Assembly: GCA_900142905.1 (NCBI GenBank) | Contig: FSRV01000001.1 | Coordinates: 4,650,001-4,714,000 of the forward strand | Source of the DNA: Burkholderia sp. GAS332 | Lineage (GTDB): Bacteria; Pseudomonadota; Gammaproteobacteria; Burkholderiales; Burkholderiaceae | Length of the DNA: 64,000 nucleotides | Reading direction: 5' to 3' | Shown here: positions 45,911 through 55,481 of the stretch, in pieces | How the letters are laid out: each line of letters opens with the position of its first letter | Numbering within the stretch: the first letter of the stretch is position 1 | Position numbers and translations under genes: made by a program | The notes under the pieces: generated by a model | Seen by the model: only the letters and a program-made list of their open reading frames with translations | What the model was told of the DNA's origin: nothing | The model's database searches: none

Positions 45911-47437
45911 TTATTCGACGTGTTCGCCGTGCAGGCTCACGTCCAGGCCTTCGCGTTCCTCTTCTTCCGTCACGCGGATGCCCATCACCATGTCGATCAC
46001 CTTCAGCAGGACGAAGCTCACCACGCCGCTGTAGATCAGCGTCGTCAGCACACCCTTGGCTTGCAGGATCACGCTGCCGTCGGAGCCGCCGATGTCCTTG
46101 ACCGCGAACACACCGGTCAGCAGCGCACCCACGATACCGCCGATGCAGTGCACGCCGAACGCGTCGAGCGAGTCGTCGTAACCGAGCTTGTGCTTGAGCC
46201 ACGTAGCCGACCAGTAGCAGATCACGCCTGCCGCGATGCCGATCACCAGCGAACCCGTCATACCGACGAAGCCCGAAGCCGGCGTAATCGCCACCAGGCC
46301 TGCCACGGCACCCGACACGATACCGAGTACCGACGGCTTACCCTTGGTTGCCCATTCGGCGAACATCCATGCGAGTGCCGCTGCTGCGGTTGCCACTTGC
46401 GTTGCAAACATCGCGAAACCGGCACGGCCGTCCGCCGCCACTGCCGAACCCGCGTTGAAGCCGAACCAGCCCACCCACAGCATGGCGCCACCGATCAGCG
46501 TGAGCGTCAGGTTGTGCGGCGCCATCGCTTCCTTGCCGTAGCCGACACGCTTGCCGAGCACCAGCGCGCAGACCAGCGCCGCGATACCGGCGTTGATGTG
46601 CACCACCGTGCCGCCTGCGAAGTCGAGGATGCCCGCGCTAGCCAGCCAGCCGGTCGGTTCCCAGACCATGTGCGCGATCGGCGAGTAGACGATGATCGAC
46701 CACAGCGTCATGAACACCAGCATCGCCGAGAACTTCATGCGATCGGCAAACGCGCCCGTGATCAGTGCCGGGGTAATGATCGCGAACGTCATCTGATAGA
46801 CGACGTAGACCGTTTCCGGGATCGTCGGTGCAAGGTGGCTGACGGTCAGCGTCGTGGCCTTGTCGCCGTGGATGTAGTTCATGCCCGCCATGAAGAAGCG
46901 CGAGAGGCCGCCGATGAACGAGTTGCCCGGCGTGAAGGCGAGGCTGTAGCCCACAATGACCCAGATGATCGACACCAGGCAGGTGATCGCGAAGCTTTGC
47001 ATCAGGATCGCGAGCACGCTCTTCTTGCGGACCATGCCGCCGTAGAACAGCGCCAGACCCGGGATCGTCATGAACAGCACGAGCGCGGTGGAGGTCAGCA
47101 TCCAGGCGGTGTCGCCCGAGTTGATCTTCGACGAATCGACCGAGAACGGCGCGGTCGGCGCGGTCGGCGCTGCCGGTGCGGCGGCAGCGGATGCGGCCGA
47201 TGCATCAGGTGCGGCTGCGGCGCTGGCAGCCGGTGCGGCGGACGCGTCCGCGGCCGGTGCCGATGCCGCGGCGGCAGCGGGTGCTGCCGAAGCGTCAGGC
47301 GCCGGCGCACTCGCCGTCGTATCGGAAGCAGCGGCCGAGGCGGCTGCGGGGGCGGAAGCGTCGTCCGCGAGGGCGGCGCCGATACCGCCCGCGAGCAGCG
47401 AACCGGCCATCAGCATGGACATCAATAATTTGCGCAT
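45911..47437 (-). CDS. amtB: Ammonium transporter
   Basis: A 508-residue Amt/MEP/Rh channel for ammonium. Signal peptide about 1-24, then about 80 residues of Ala/Pro/Asp/Ser low complexity, then the channel core with eleven membrane helices. The core shows the expected DFAGGTVVHINAGIAALVCA (the pore His) and GVHCIGGIVGALLTGVFA (second pore His). The cytoplasmic C-tail that docks GlnK ends VTEEEEREGLDVSLHGEHVE. It follows glnK by 43 bases in one operon. Confidence 0.95.
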   Translation of the reverse strand: MRKLLMSMLMAGSLLAGGIGAALADDASAPAAASAAASDTTASAPAPDASAAPAAAAASAPAADASAAPAASAAAAPDASAASAAAAPAAPTAPTAPFSVDSSKINSGDTAWMLTSTALVLFMTIPGLALFYGGMVRKKSVLAILMQSFAITCLVSIIWVIVGYSLAFTPGNSFIGGLSRFFMAGMNYIHGDKATTLTVSHLAPTIPETVYVVYQMTFAIITPALITGAFADRMKFSAMLVFMTLWSIIVYSPIAHMVWEPTGWLASAGILDFAGGTVVHINAGIAALVCALVLGKRVGYGKEAMAPHNLTLTLIGGAMLWVGWFGFNAGSAVAADGRAGFAMFATQVATAAAALAWMFAEWATKGKPSVLGIVSGAVAGLVAITPASGFVGMTGSLVIGIAAGVICYWSATWLKHKLGYDDSLDAFGVHCIGGIVGALLTGVFAVKDIGGSDGSVILQAKGVLTTLIYSGVVSFVLLKVIDMVMGIRVTEEEEREGLDVSLHGEHVE

Positions 47438-47480
47438 CTTCGTTTCCTCTTGTCGCTATCTGTGTCGCTATCTTTTGGTA

Positions 47481-47831
<351 letters not shown>

Positions 47832-47834
47832 TTA

Positions 47835-47869
47835 GTTGCGTAACCCGTTGCGTAACCCGTTGCGTAACC
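47835..47869. repeat. 12-bp tandem repeat in the glnK leader
   Basis: GTTGCGTAACCC is repeated three times end to end (the third copy ends at CC), followed by a degenerate fourth copy (GTTTGCGTACCC). It lies directly before glnK in the transcribed leader. Confidence 0.85.
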
Positions 47870-47952
47870 TGTTTGCGTACCCGTAACCCGCTCGTGTGGT
47901 CTCGTCCCGCTGCCGGTAAAAAAGGCGCCGGCAGTGCGCGCCGGGCAGTAAC

Positions 47953-47968
47953 AGCAACTCGCGTGCCA
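47953..47968 (-). promoter_or_regulatory. Sigma-54 promoter of glnK-amtB
   Basis: On the minus strand TGGCACG-N4-TTGCT: an exact match to the -24/-12 consensus, with GG and GC at the proper spacing. It starts the transcript about 120 bases before glnK. Confidence 0.85.
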
Positions 47969-48107
47969 TGTTGTGTCAGACTTCGCCTCCGGGCACGCTG
48001 CAAAAGGGCCGCAAGCGGCCCTGGCTGGATGGCCAACGTTGGCGGAGCATGCTGGCGCGGCGCATGGATCGTTGCTAGAGTGTTCGAAGGCTTTTAACGT
48101 TTGAGCA

Positions 48108-48124
48108 CGCACCAAACGGGCTCA
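48108..48124. promoter_or_regulatory. NtrC-like site 1
   Basis: CGCACC-N5-GGCTCA matches the NtrC consensus TGCACC-N5-GGTGCA at 9 of 12 fixed positions, about 145 bases upstream of the sigma-54 promoter. Confidence 0.4.
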
Positions 48125-48149
48125 TGCGGCAGCGGCAGTCAAGCGGTCA

Positions 48150-48166
48150 TGCACCAAGACGGCCCA
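48150..48166. promoter_or_regulatory. NtrC-like site 2
   Basis: TGCACC-N5-GGCCCA has a perfect left half-site and 4 of 6 in the right half of the NtrC consensus. Confidence 0.45.
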
Positions 48167-48199
48167 TTCCACGTGACAAAGCACAGACGCAACGAAACA

Positions 48200-48216
48200 T
48201 GCACATTTTTTGTGCA
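48200..48216. promoter_or_regulatory. NtrC-like site 3
   Basis: TGCACA-TTTTT-TGTGCA is a perfect 6-5-6 inverted repeat, two mismatches from the NtrC consensus. It also lies 15 bases before the ubiK start. Confidence 0.55.
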
Positions 48217-48230
48217 CCAAAGGGAACGCC

Positions 48231-48488
48231 ATGAAACAACCGAACGATGTCTTTAACGATTTTCAGGCCCGCATGAGCGAGCTGTTCAAGAACTCGCCGG
48301 CCAAAGATGTCGAACGCAATGTGAAAGCCATGCTTTCGCAGGGGTTTTCCAAGCTCGACCTGGTCACGCGTGAGGAATTCGATACGCAAACCCAGGTGCT
48401 GGTGCGCACCCGTGCGCGCCTCGAAGAACTGGAGCGCCGCGTTGCCGAGCTGGAGCAGAAGCTGCCGGTCACGACGCAAACGTCCTAA
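48231..48488 (+). CDS. ubiK: Ubiquinone biosynthesis accessory factor UbiK
   Basis: An 85-residue BMFP (YqiC/UbiK) protein. An amphipathic N-terminal part (FNDFQARMSELFKNSPAKDV) leads to a C-terminal coiled coil (about 45-80, LVRTRARLEELERRVAELE). It assists the aerobic ubiquinone synthesis complex, probably at the membrane. ATG 48231 gives the family start. comM follows 121 bases later. Confidence 0.9.
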   Translation: MKQPNDVFNDFQARMSELFKNSPAKDVERNVKAMLSQGFSKLDLVTREEFDTQTQVLVRTRARLEELERRVAELEQKLPVTTQTS

Positions 48489-48609
48489 GGCTTGGCGCGC
48501 AGCGCTTTAGCTGCGCAGTGCTGCACATCACTGGCAAGCGAGCCGTGACGTCATCAGCGTTTTAGGGGACTCGCGCGCGCCCTCGGCGCGCCGTCCGACG
48601 GGAGAAAAC

Positions 48610-50259
48610 ATGTCGCTTGCCGTGGTGCGCAGTCGCGCGCCGGCCTCTGGCCGCGCGCCCGAAGTAACCGTCGAGGTTCACCTCGCGAACGGATTACCCT
48701 CTTTTTCGATCGTTGGCCTTCCCGATCTGGAAGTGCGCGAAAGCCGCGAGCGCGTGCGCGCGGCGCTGCAGAACTGCAGCTTCGATTTCCCCGTGCGGCG
48801 CATTACCGTCAATCTCGCGCCAGCCGATTTGCCGAAGGAGTCTGGCCGCTTCGATCTGCCAATCGCCTTAGGCATTCTGGCGGCGAGCGGGCAGATTCCG
48901 GCCGAGTCCCTCCTGCACCGCGAATTCGCGGGTGAGCTGTCACTGACCGGCGCACTGCGGCCAATGCGCGGGGCTTTCGCGATGGCCTGTGGCACGGCCC
49001 GCAGCGGTGCCGCACACGGCGGCCTAGGCGGTGCTTGTACCGGCGCTTCTACCAGCGTTTTTTCCGGCGCGTCTACCGGCGCATCTGCTCGCCTCGCTTC
49101 AGGTGAGGCGGTAACGCCGGAAACGTCCGCTCAATCCACCCCGCAGCTCTACCTGCCCGCCGCAAGCGCAGCCGAAGCAGCGCTGGTGCCCGGAGTCGAT
49201 GTCTACGGCGCCACCGATCTGCCGTCACTGTGCGCGCATCTGGCCGGAGCGCCCGACGCCCGGCTCTCCCCCGTCGCGGCGCCCGACCTCCGCGAGACCG
49301 CACCCGCCACCGTTCCTGACATGACTGATGTGATCGGCCAGCGCGGCGCGCGCCGCGCCCTGGAAGTCGCCGCGGCCGGCGGTCATCACGTCTTGCTGGT
49401 CGGGCCGCCTGGCGCGGGCAAATCGATGCTCGCGGCTCGCCTGCCAAGCCTGCTCCCGCCCATGACCGACGATGAAGCGCTCAGCTCGGCGGCCTTGCTG
49501 TCCGCCAGCCGGGCCGGTTTTACGCCGTCGCAGTGGCGGCAACGGCCGTTTCGCGCGCCGCATCATTCGTCGAGCGCAGCGGCGCTGGTCGGCGGGCGCA
49601 ATCCGCCGCAACCCGGCGAGATCACGCTGGCGCATCTGGGTGTGCTGTTTCTGGATGAGCTGCCGGAATTCGACCGCCACGTACTGGAGACCCTGCGCGA
49701 GCCCCTCGAGGCCGGTCGAATCACAATCTCGCGTGCCGCCCTGCAAGCGGATTTTCCAGCAGCCTGCCAGTTGATCGCCGCGATGAACCCTTGTCCATGC
49801 GGATGGCGCGGCGACCCCAACGGCCGCTGCCGCTGCACGCCGGACATCGCGGCGCGCTACCTCCGCAAACTGTCCGGGCCGCTACTCGACCGGATCGACA
49901 TCCAGATCGAGATTCCCGCGCTCACGCCGGCGGAGTTGTCGGCGCGTTCCACCGCTGCCGGCGAATCCAGCGCGTCGATCGCACTGCGGGTGAATGCCGC
50001 CCGCGAGCGGCAACTGGCCCGGCAGGGCAAAACCAATCGGGAGCTGGGTGGTCGGGAAGTGGACGAGGTCTGCCGCCCCGACTCAGCTGGTGAAACTTTG
50101 CTGCGCCAGGCTGGCGAGCGCTTCGGCTGGTCGGCGCGTGCTTACTACCGGGTCCTGAAGGTGGCGCGGACCATCGCCGACCTGGCCGGCACCGCCATGC
50201 CGAGCGCTGAGCAGATCGGTGAAGCCATTCAATATCGCCGGGCTTTTGGGTCGGTATAA
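48610..50259 (+). CDS. comM: ComM/YifB magnesium-chelatase-like ATPase
   Basis: A 549-residue AAA+ ATPase involved in branch migration during natural transformation. It has an N-terminal ribosomal-S5-like part (about 1-125), Walker A GPPGAGKSM (about 265-273), Walker B VLFLDELPEF, and a C-terminal Mg-chelatase-like domain with CPCGWRGDPNGRCRC. About 45 extra residues rich in Gly, Ala, Ser and Thr (about 128-175) interrupt the usual protein, which is nearer 505 long. GAGAAAAC precedes ATG 48610. Confidence 0.93.
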   Translation: MSLAVVRSRAPASGRAPEVTVEVHLANGLPSFSIVGLPDLEVRESRERVRAALQNCSFDFPVRRITVNLAPADLPKESGRFDLPIALGILAASGQIPAESLLHREFAGELSLTGALRPMRGAFAMACGTARSGAAHGGLGGACTGASTSVFSGASTGASARLASGEAVTPETSAQSTPQLYLPAASAAEAALVPGVDVYGATDLPSLCAHLAGAPDARLSPVAAPDLRETAPATVPDMTDVIGQRGARRALEVAAAGGHHVLLVGPPGAGKSMLAARLPSLLPPMTDDEALSSAALLSASRAGFTPSQWRQRPFRAPHHSSSAAALVGGRNPPQPGEITLAHLGVLFLDELPEFDRHVLETLREPLEAGRITISRAALQADFPAACQLIAAMNPCPCGWRGDPNGRCRCTPDIAARYLRKLSGPLLDRIDIQIEIPALTPAELSARSTAAGESSASIALRVNAARERQLARQGKTNRELGGREVDEVCRPDSAGETLLRQAGERFGWSARAYYRVLKVARTIADLAGTAMPSAEQIGEAIQYRRAFGSV

Positions 50260-50591
50260 GGCGAAAAATCGGCTGTCAAGACTTGACTTATGCACATGTA
50301 CGCGTTCCGGACGAATTTTGATACAACTGAAAGGCACACGGAAGCATGCATCTAAAAGGCATTGATTCGATTGGTTTTTTTTGACCGTCGGGAGTGGATT
50401 CATTCTGACAGAATGCCCACGGGATGGGCATCGGCGGCGAAAAATGCGAAGTTCTCAACAGAGTTATCCACAGGACCTGTGAGTAACCGAAAAACTTCAA
50501 CGTAAACCGGGAATTAGCGCGCGATGCTGCGAAGGAACTTTCACTGTGCACTACGATCTATCGCGCGCCGTTTCGCCCAGAACGCCTGCCT
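50260..50591. other. Gap between comM and the lipoprotein gene
   Basis: AT-richer than its surroundings. It contains a DnaA box (50464-50472), a 13-bp palindrome ATTCTGACAGAAT (50402-50414) and a neighbouring ATGCCC/GGGCAT stem-loop (50413-50430). No gene is seen. Confidence 0.4.
50464..50472 (+). promoter_or_regulatory. DnaA box
   Basis: TTATCCACA, the exact DnaA box consensus, in the AT-rich gap after comM. It stands alone. Confidence 0.5.
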
Positions 50592-51260
50592 TCAATACAG
50601 TTGGAACGACGAAAAAAACTGGTCGACCTGCTCCTGCTGCAGGGGCTTGGAAGCGATGATGGCCGCCTGATACACATGCCGGCCATGTGCGACCAGCCGT
50701 GCATAGACAGTCCGCGTTTCGTGTTTCGAACCGGCCTCACCAGTCAGCTTCATTTCCAGACCCAGCACCTGACCACCCGCGGCGAGCGGGATTTGCACCG
50801 CGTGCGCGTCCGGCGCGGCGCCGACGTTACGGGCGAGGCCCGTGCGCAGGAATTCGAGAGCGGCGCGCTGCGTCGCTTCGTCGTCGTTCGGTAGCATGAC
50901 GGTACCGACCGCGAACACCGCGTCGCCGGCTTCGGCCGTCTGCATCGCCATCTGCATCGGCTTGCCGTCAATCTGGACCGCGCGCTGATCGTTATCCGGC
51001 TTGGCCGGCAGGTCGACCGTGTAGCCGTTGTCGTTATTCATGATGGTGCGCCAGTCGAAGGTCGGCGAACATGCTGTCAACGCGCCGCCCAATGCCAGCG
51101 CGCAAGCCATCGTGCCGAGAACTGCGCGCACCCGCTGCAAGCGGGAAGCGGTACCGGCCGGGCGGCCGTCGGCCAGAGTGACACTCGGGGAACGGCTAAC
51201 GGGGTGGTCAAACGGGATGATCGAGATCCGGGCGAGGAAGCGAAAAGCGGGTCGGAGCAT
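50592..51260 (-). CDS. Putative lipoprotein of unknown function
   Basis: A 222-residue protein with a lipoprotein signal (VLGTMACALALGGALTAC; Cys at about 64). The mature part (YTVDLPAKPDNDQRAVQIDG onwards) has no motif I recognise and ends in an amphipathic segment VDQFFSSFQLY. ATG 51260 lacks a ribosome binding site; a start at GTG about residue 27 would give a normal-length signal peptide, so the N-terminus is uncertain. Confidence 0.7.
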   Translation of the reverse strand: MLRPAFRFLARISIIPFDHPVSRSPSVTLADGRPAGTASRLQRVRAVLGTMACALALGGALTACSPTFDWRTIMNNDNGYTVDLPAKPDNDQRAVQIDGKPMQMAMQTAEAGDAVFAVGTVMLPNDDEATQRAALEFLRTGLARNVGAAPDAHAVQIPLAAGGQVLGLEMKLTGEAGSKHETRTVYARLVAHGRHVYQAAIIASKPLQQEQVDQFFSSFQLY

Positions 51261-51433
51261 GGGGACAGAAGATCGGACTGACAGGAACGTAAAGCTCCAT
51301 TATCCCCTCCCGGGCCGCCCTCTGCCGCGCAGCCGGAATGGGGCTACAATAGCGACGCCAAGCAACACCAGATTTAACAGTCAAAACCAACGCACTGTTC
51401 CGCGCGGTCCGCGCGACTCTCGAGGTTCCGTTC

Positions 51434-51964
51434 ATGAGCTCCACCCCGTCTACCGCCGCACGGCGCGCGAATCCGATTCGCTATATCATCATCGCCGTCG
51501 TGGCCATCGCGATTGCGATTGCCGGCTATTTTGCGTTCGCCGGCCAGCAGCGCGTGCCCGATGCGACCTTCACGTTGCTGTCGGGCCAGAAAGTCTCGAC
51601 CGCCGACCTGAAGGGCAAGGTCTACCTGGTCAACTTCTGGGCGACCAGCTGCGACACCTGCATGAAAGAAATGCCGCAGATGGTCCAGACCTATAACCGC
51701 TTCAAGGGCAAAGGGCTCGAATTCGTCGCCGTCGCGATGAACTACGACGCGCCGATGTACGTGACCAACTACACGCAAACGCGCCAGTTGCCGTTCAAGG
51801 TTGCAATGGACGACGGCTCGGCCGCCAAGCAGTTCGGCAACGTCCAGCTCACGCCGACCACCTTCCTGGTCGACAAGGACGGCAAGATTCTGAAGCGCTA
51901 CGTCGGCGAGCCGCAATTCGCGGAACTCGACAAGTTGCTGGAAAAGGCGCTGAACGCAGCCTGA
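51434..51964 (+). CDS. TlpA-family thioredoxin-like protein
   Basis: A 176-residue protein with a membrane anchor (about 15-37) and a periplasmic thioredoxin fold. The redox motif is CDTC in FWATSCDTCMKEMP, followed by cis-proline TPTTFLVD. It is a TlpA/ResA-like disulfide reductant, perhaps for cytochrome c maturation or oxidase copper sites. Divergent from the lipoprotein gene. Confidence 0.88.
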   Translation: MSSTPSTAARRANPIRYIIIAVVAIAIAIAGYFAFAGQQRVPDATFTLLSGQKVSTADLKGKVYLVNFWATSCDTCMKEMPQMVQTYNRFKGKGLEFVAVAMNYDAPMYVTNYTQTRQLPFKVAMDDGSAAKQFGNVQLTPTTFLVDKDGKILKRYVGEPQFAELDKLLEKALNAA

Positions 51965-52055
51965 TGATTGGGGCGCAGTCCCGCTTCGTGACTCAACTGG
52001 GTCAAACTGATTCAAGCACGCCGGCGTCGCATCTCGCCGCCGGCGCTTCAAATCC

Positions 52056-53408
52056 TCACCGCTCCCCTTCCCCTTTGGCCGCGAGGCCATATCGCTTGAT
52101 CTTCTCGTAGAGCGTCGCCTTGCCAAGCTGCAGCTTGTCTGCCGCGACCGCGACGACACCGCCAGCCTGCTCCAACGCCTCCGCGATCACCGCTCGCTCG
52201 AATTGCTCGACACGCTCCTTCAACGGTTGGGGCGCGGCGCTGTCGTCGGCGAAAGACATGACCGGATCGTCGGCCACGCCGAGCACGAAGCGGTCGGCGG
52301 CATTGCGCAGCTCGCGCACATTCCCCGGCCACTCGCGCTGCATCAGGCCGGCACGCTGCCGATCCGTGAGAATCGGCGCAGGGCGCTGGTAACGCACCGC
52401 GGCATCCAGCAGGAAGTGCTCGAAGAGCGGCACGATATCTTCACGGCGCTCGCTCAACGGCGGCAGCGCGATCGTCACCACATTCAGCCGGTACAGCAAA
52501 TCGCGACGGAACGAACCGTCCGCGACATGCTCGGCCATGTCGCCCTTCGCGGCAGCCACCACGCGGCAATTCACGCGAATCGGCTGATTCGAGCCGAGCC
52601 GTTCCAGCACGCCGTCCTGCAACACGCGCAGCAGCTTGACCTGCAACGCGAGCGGCATGCTCTCAATTTCGTCGAGGAACAGCGTGCCGCCCGAAGCATG
52701 TTCGAGCTTGCCGATCCGGCGTTTTGCTGCGCCCGTGAATGCGCCGGGTTCATAGCCGAACATTTCCGACTCGAACATCGGCTCCGGTAGCGCGCCGCAA
52801 TTCACCGCGATAAACGGTTTGTCACGCCGCGGTGACAGCTCATGCAGGCTGCGCGCGATCAACTCCTTGCCCGCGCCCGTATCGCCGTTGATCAGCACTG
52901 ACGCGTCGGTCGGCGCAATATTCGCGATCAGCCGCCGCACCTGCTCGATCGCCGGACTACGGCCGATGATGCGCGGCGCCACCGTATTCTGCCCAGCGAG
53001 TTCACGGCGCAGCGCGAGGTTCTCCAGCACCAGCTTGCGGCGCTCCAGTGCGCGTCGTACGGTTTCGATCAGACGCTCGGAGGCAAACGGCTTTTCGATG
53101 AAGTCATACGCGCCGTCACGCATGGCCTGCACGGCCATCGAAATATCGCCATGACCGGTGACCAGAATCACCGGCACGTCGGGCGCGCGCTCGTGGCACT
53201 GCGCGAGCAGTTCGAGACCGCTCGCGCCAGGCAAACGAATATCGCTGACGATCACGCCTGAGAAATCCGCGCTGATCATCTTCGCGGCGGATTCCGCCGA
53301 GGCGTGACCGATCACGTCGAAGCCCGCCAGCTGCAAACTCTGCACGCTGGCGCGCCGCACCAGTTCGTCGTCTTCGATATACAGCACTTGCAAGCCGTGG
53401 TTCAGCAT
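52056..53408 (-). CDS. dctD: C4-dicarboxylate response regulator (sigma-54 activator)
   Basis: A 450-residue NtrC-family regulator. Receiver domain 1-125 with phospho-Asp in [11 protein letters not shown] (about D56), AAA+ domain about 145-380 with Walker [14 protein letters not shown] and the sigma-54 contact loop [11 protein letters not shown], and a C-terminal Fis-type helix-turn-helix ([19 protein letters not shown]). It partners the kinase gene 16 bases upstream and likely activates dctA from its sigma-54 promoter at 56952. Confidence 0.95.
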   Translation of the reverse strand: MLNHGLQVLYIEDDELVRRASVQSLQLAGFDVIGHASAESAAKMISADFSGVIVSDIRLPGASGLELLAQCHERAPDVPVILVTGHGDISMAVQAMRDGAYDFIEKPFASERLIETVRRALERRKLVLENLALRRELAGQNTVAPRIIGRSPAIEQVRRLIANIAPTDASVLINGDTGAGKELIARSLHELSPRRDKPFIAVNCGALPEPMFESEMFGYEPGAFTGAAKRRIGKLEHASGGTLFLDEIESMPLALQVKLLRVLQDGVLERLGSNQPIRVNCRVVAAAKGDMAEHVADGSFRRDLLYRLNVVTIALPPLSERREDIVPLFEHFLLDAAVRYQRPAPILTDRQRAGLMQREWPGNVRELRNAADRFVLGVADDPVMSFADDSAAPQPLKERVEQFERAVIAEALEQAGGVVAVAADKLQLGKATLYEKIKRYGLAAKGEGER

Positions 53409-53424
53409 GGGGTTCTCGTTTGAT

Positions 53425-55425
53425 TCAGGAACCCGTGGTGAGCGGGTCCGATGTGTGGCTCGTCTGCGCGCGAGCGCGGCGCAGCGTCAACACGAATAAT
53501 GCGCCACCCTCCGGCGCGTTGCGTGCCACCAATGTGCCGCCGCAGTCGCGCGCGATCGACGATGAAATCGCAAGGCCGAGCCCCAGCCCATGCCCCATTT
53601 CCTTCGTCGTGAAGAACGGTTCGAACAGACGCGGCAGCACGTCGTCGGGAATGCCTGGGCCGTTGTCATGAACGGCGAACGATACGCTCGAATCGGCGGT
53701 TTCGATCTCGATCGAAATGCGCGGTGGTGTCATCCCCACCGTTGCGTCGAGCGCGTTGCCGAGCAGATTGATCAGCACCTGTTCGAGCCGCAGTTCGTCG
53801 CAATTGGCGATCAGTTCGGGGTGGTCGTCAGCGAGATTCAGCGGCGTACGCACGCCGGTGTCGGCGTCGAGCAAAGCGAACTCGACTTCAACGCCTTGCA
53901 AACGTTTTTGCAGTAGCGCGATGACGTTGCGCAACGCGCGCATGATCGGCGCACGCGCACTGCGCGGCCGCGCGCGTCCGACGAACAGCTTCAGCTGATT
54001 GGTAATCTTGCCCATGCGCTCAGTGAGCGCCGCGATCGCTTCAAGATTTTCGCGTGCCGACGCCTGGTCGCCGCGTTCGAGCAGCACGCGCGTGTTGTCT
54101 GAGAAGCCGCGCAGCGCCGCGAGCGGTTGATTCAATTCATGCGTAATGCCGGCCGCCATCTGACCGAGTGCGGCGAGTTTGCTCGCCTGAATCAGCTCAT
54201 CGTGCGCGGCGCGCAATTCCTGTTCGGCGCGCGTACGCTCGGCGACTTCCTTCTGCAACTGTTCATTCGCCTCTGAGAGATCCGCGGTGCGCTCGGCCAC
54301 GCGCCGGTTCAATTCAGCGTAGGCCTTTTGCAGCAGAGCGCGGCTGCGCATCACTTCACGCACGCGGGCGCGGCGCATTCTCCAGTAGAACGCAAACAAC
54401 ACCAGCGACACGTATCCGAAGCCGGTAACAATGGTCGCGTTGCGCGCGTCGGCGTCGACCGGGCTGACGGGCGACATCGTAAGCAGATGCCAATCCGGCT
54501 CGCCCATGCCGCGCCGCGAGGCGAGATAGCGCGGCGCATAGCGGCCACCGCCGATGCGCACGATCTGCGCGTTGCCCTCGAGCGTGCGTTCGATCGTGAC
54601 CGGCAGCGGTGCGATCGGCTGTTGTGCATATTGGCGCGCCTGGTAGATCGAGTCGGCGACCTGGCCCGACAGCGGCCGGATCGTGTGATATTTCCATGCC
54701 GGTATCGACGACAGAAAGATCACCCCGTGATCGTCGGTGACAACCAGAGGCTCCGACGCATCTGCGCCCTGAAACCATTCGAGATCGAGTTTAACGACCG
54801 CCACACCGACGATCTTGCCGTCTCGCCGCACCGGCTGCGAGATGTAGTAACCCGGCGCCTGCGAAATCGTGCCGATACCGAAGAAGCGGCCCACGCCGCC
54901 CTTCACCGCATCGAGAAAATACGGCCGGAATTGATAGCCTGCGCCGATGAAGCTGCCCGGCCCGTGCCAGTTGCTTGCGGCGACGCAATAGCCGTCGAGC
55001 GGAATGATGTACGTGACCGTTGCCCGCGCGTGGCGGTTAAGGTCGTCGAGATAGAGATTGGCGCGCTCGACGTTGGCTGGACTGGGATTGACCAGCACGT
55101 CCTGCACAATCGGATGTTCGGCCAGCAGATAAGGCAGTGATTCGTAGCGCGCGAGCGTGCTTTTCAGTGCACTGGTCGTGCGATCGACGCGCACCGCGGC
55201 GTTGCGCCGCAAGTTGTCGATTCCGCTTTGCCACGCAATGCTGTACGTGAGCCCGCACGCCACCACGAGCCCGGCGACGAGCGCGAAGAGGATTAGCAGG
55301 CGGCGCGTCACGTTGGCAATTCCCGATCGGTGAGGATCGGATATTGTGGCATAAGGCGACGCGCCGTCGGCGCGAGCTTCGTCGGCCGACGGCGTGGGGT
55401 CACGGGGCGCGGACACCGCTTTCAT
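53425..55425 (-). CDS. dctB: C4-dicarboxylate sensor histidine kinase
   Basis: A 666-residue DctB-type kinase. Membrane helices near 42-62 and 325-345 enclose a periplasmic dicarboxylate sensor (double PAS-like, about 65-320); then a coiled coil, the dimerisation domain with phospho-His in MAAGITHELNQPLAALRGF, and a C-terminal ATPase (DNGPGIPDDV, GHGLGLGLAIS). It senses succinate/malate/fumarate and phosphorylates DctD. Close to dctA, divided by 56 bases. Confidence 0.94.
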   Translation of the reverse strand: MKAVSAPRDPTPSADEARADGASPYATISDPHRSGIANVTRRLLILFALVAGLVVACGLTYSIAWQSGIDNLRRNAAVRVDRTTSALKSTLARYESLPYLLAEHPIVQDVLVNPSPANVERANLYLDDLNRHARATVTYIIPLDGYCVAASNWHGPGSFIGAGYQFRPYFLDAVKGGVGRFFGIGTISQAPGYYISQPVRRDGKIVGVAVVKLDLEWFQGADASEPLVVTDDHGVIFLSSIPAWKYHTIRPLSGQVADSIYQARQYAQQPIAPLPVTIERTLEGNAQIVRIGGGRYAPRYLASRRGMGEPDWHLLTMSPVSPVDADARNATIVTGFGYVSLVLFAFYWRMRRARVREVMRSRALLQKAYAELNRRVAERTADLSEANEQLQKEVAERTRAEQELRAAHDELIQASKLAALGQMAAGITHELNQPLAALRGFSDNTRVLLERGDQASARENLEAIAALTERMGKITNQLKLFVGRARPRSARAPIMRALRNVIALLQKRLQGVEVEFALLDADTGVRTPLNLADDHPELIANCDELRLEQVLINLLGNALDATVGMTPPRISIEIETADSSVSFAVHDNGPGIPDDVLPRLFEPFFTTKEMGHGLGLGLAISSSIARDCGGTLVARNAPEGGALFVLTLRRARAQTSHTSDPLTTGS

Positions 55426-55481
55426 ACGTGGGCGTCCGCGGCCGTGATCAGGGGGCTGGTGGGAGTCGTAACCGGCGCGGC

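Noticed and set aside
45860..47428. 522-codon plus-strand ORF opposite amtB
   Set aside because: Shadow of amtB; its Gly/Arg/Cys-rich end is simply the antisense of the Ala/Pro linker.
50464..50472. Replication origin at the DnaA box
   Set aside because: Only one consensus box, no cluster, no dnaA/dnaN/parAB genes nearby.
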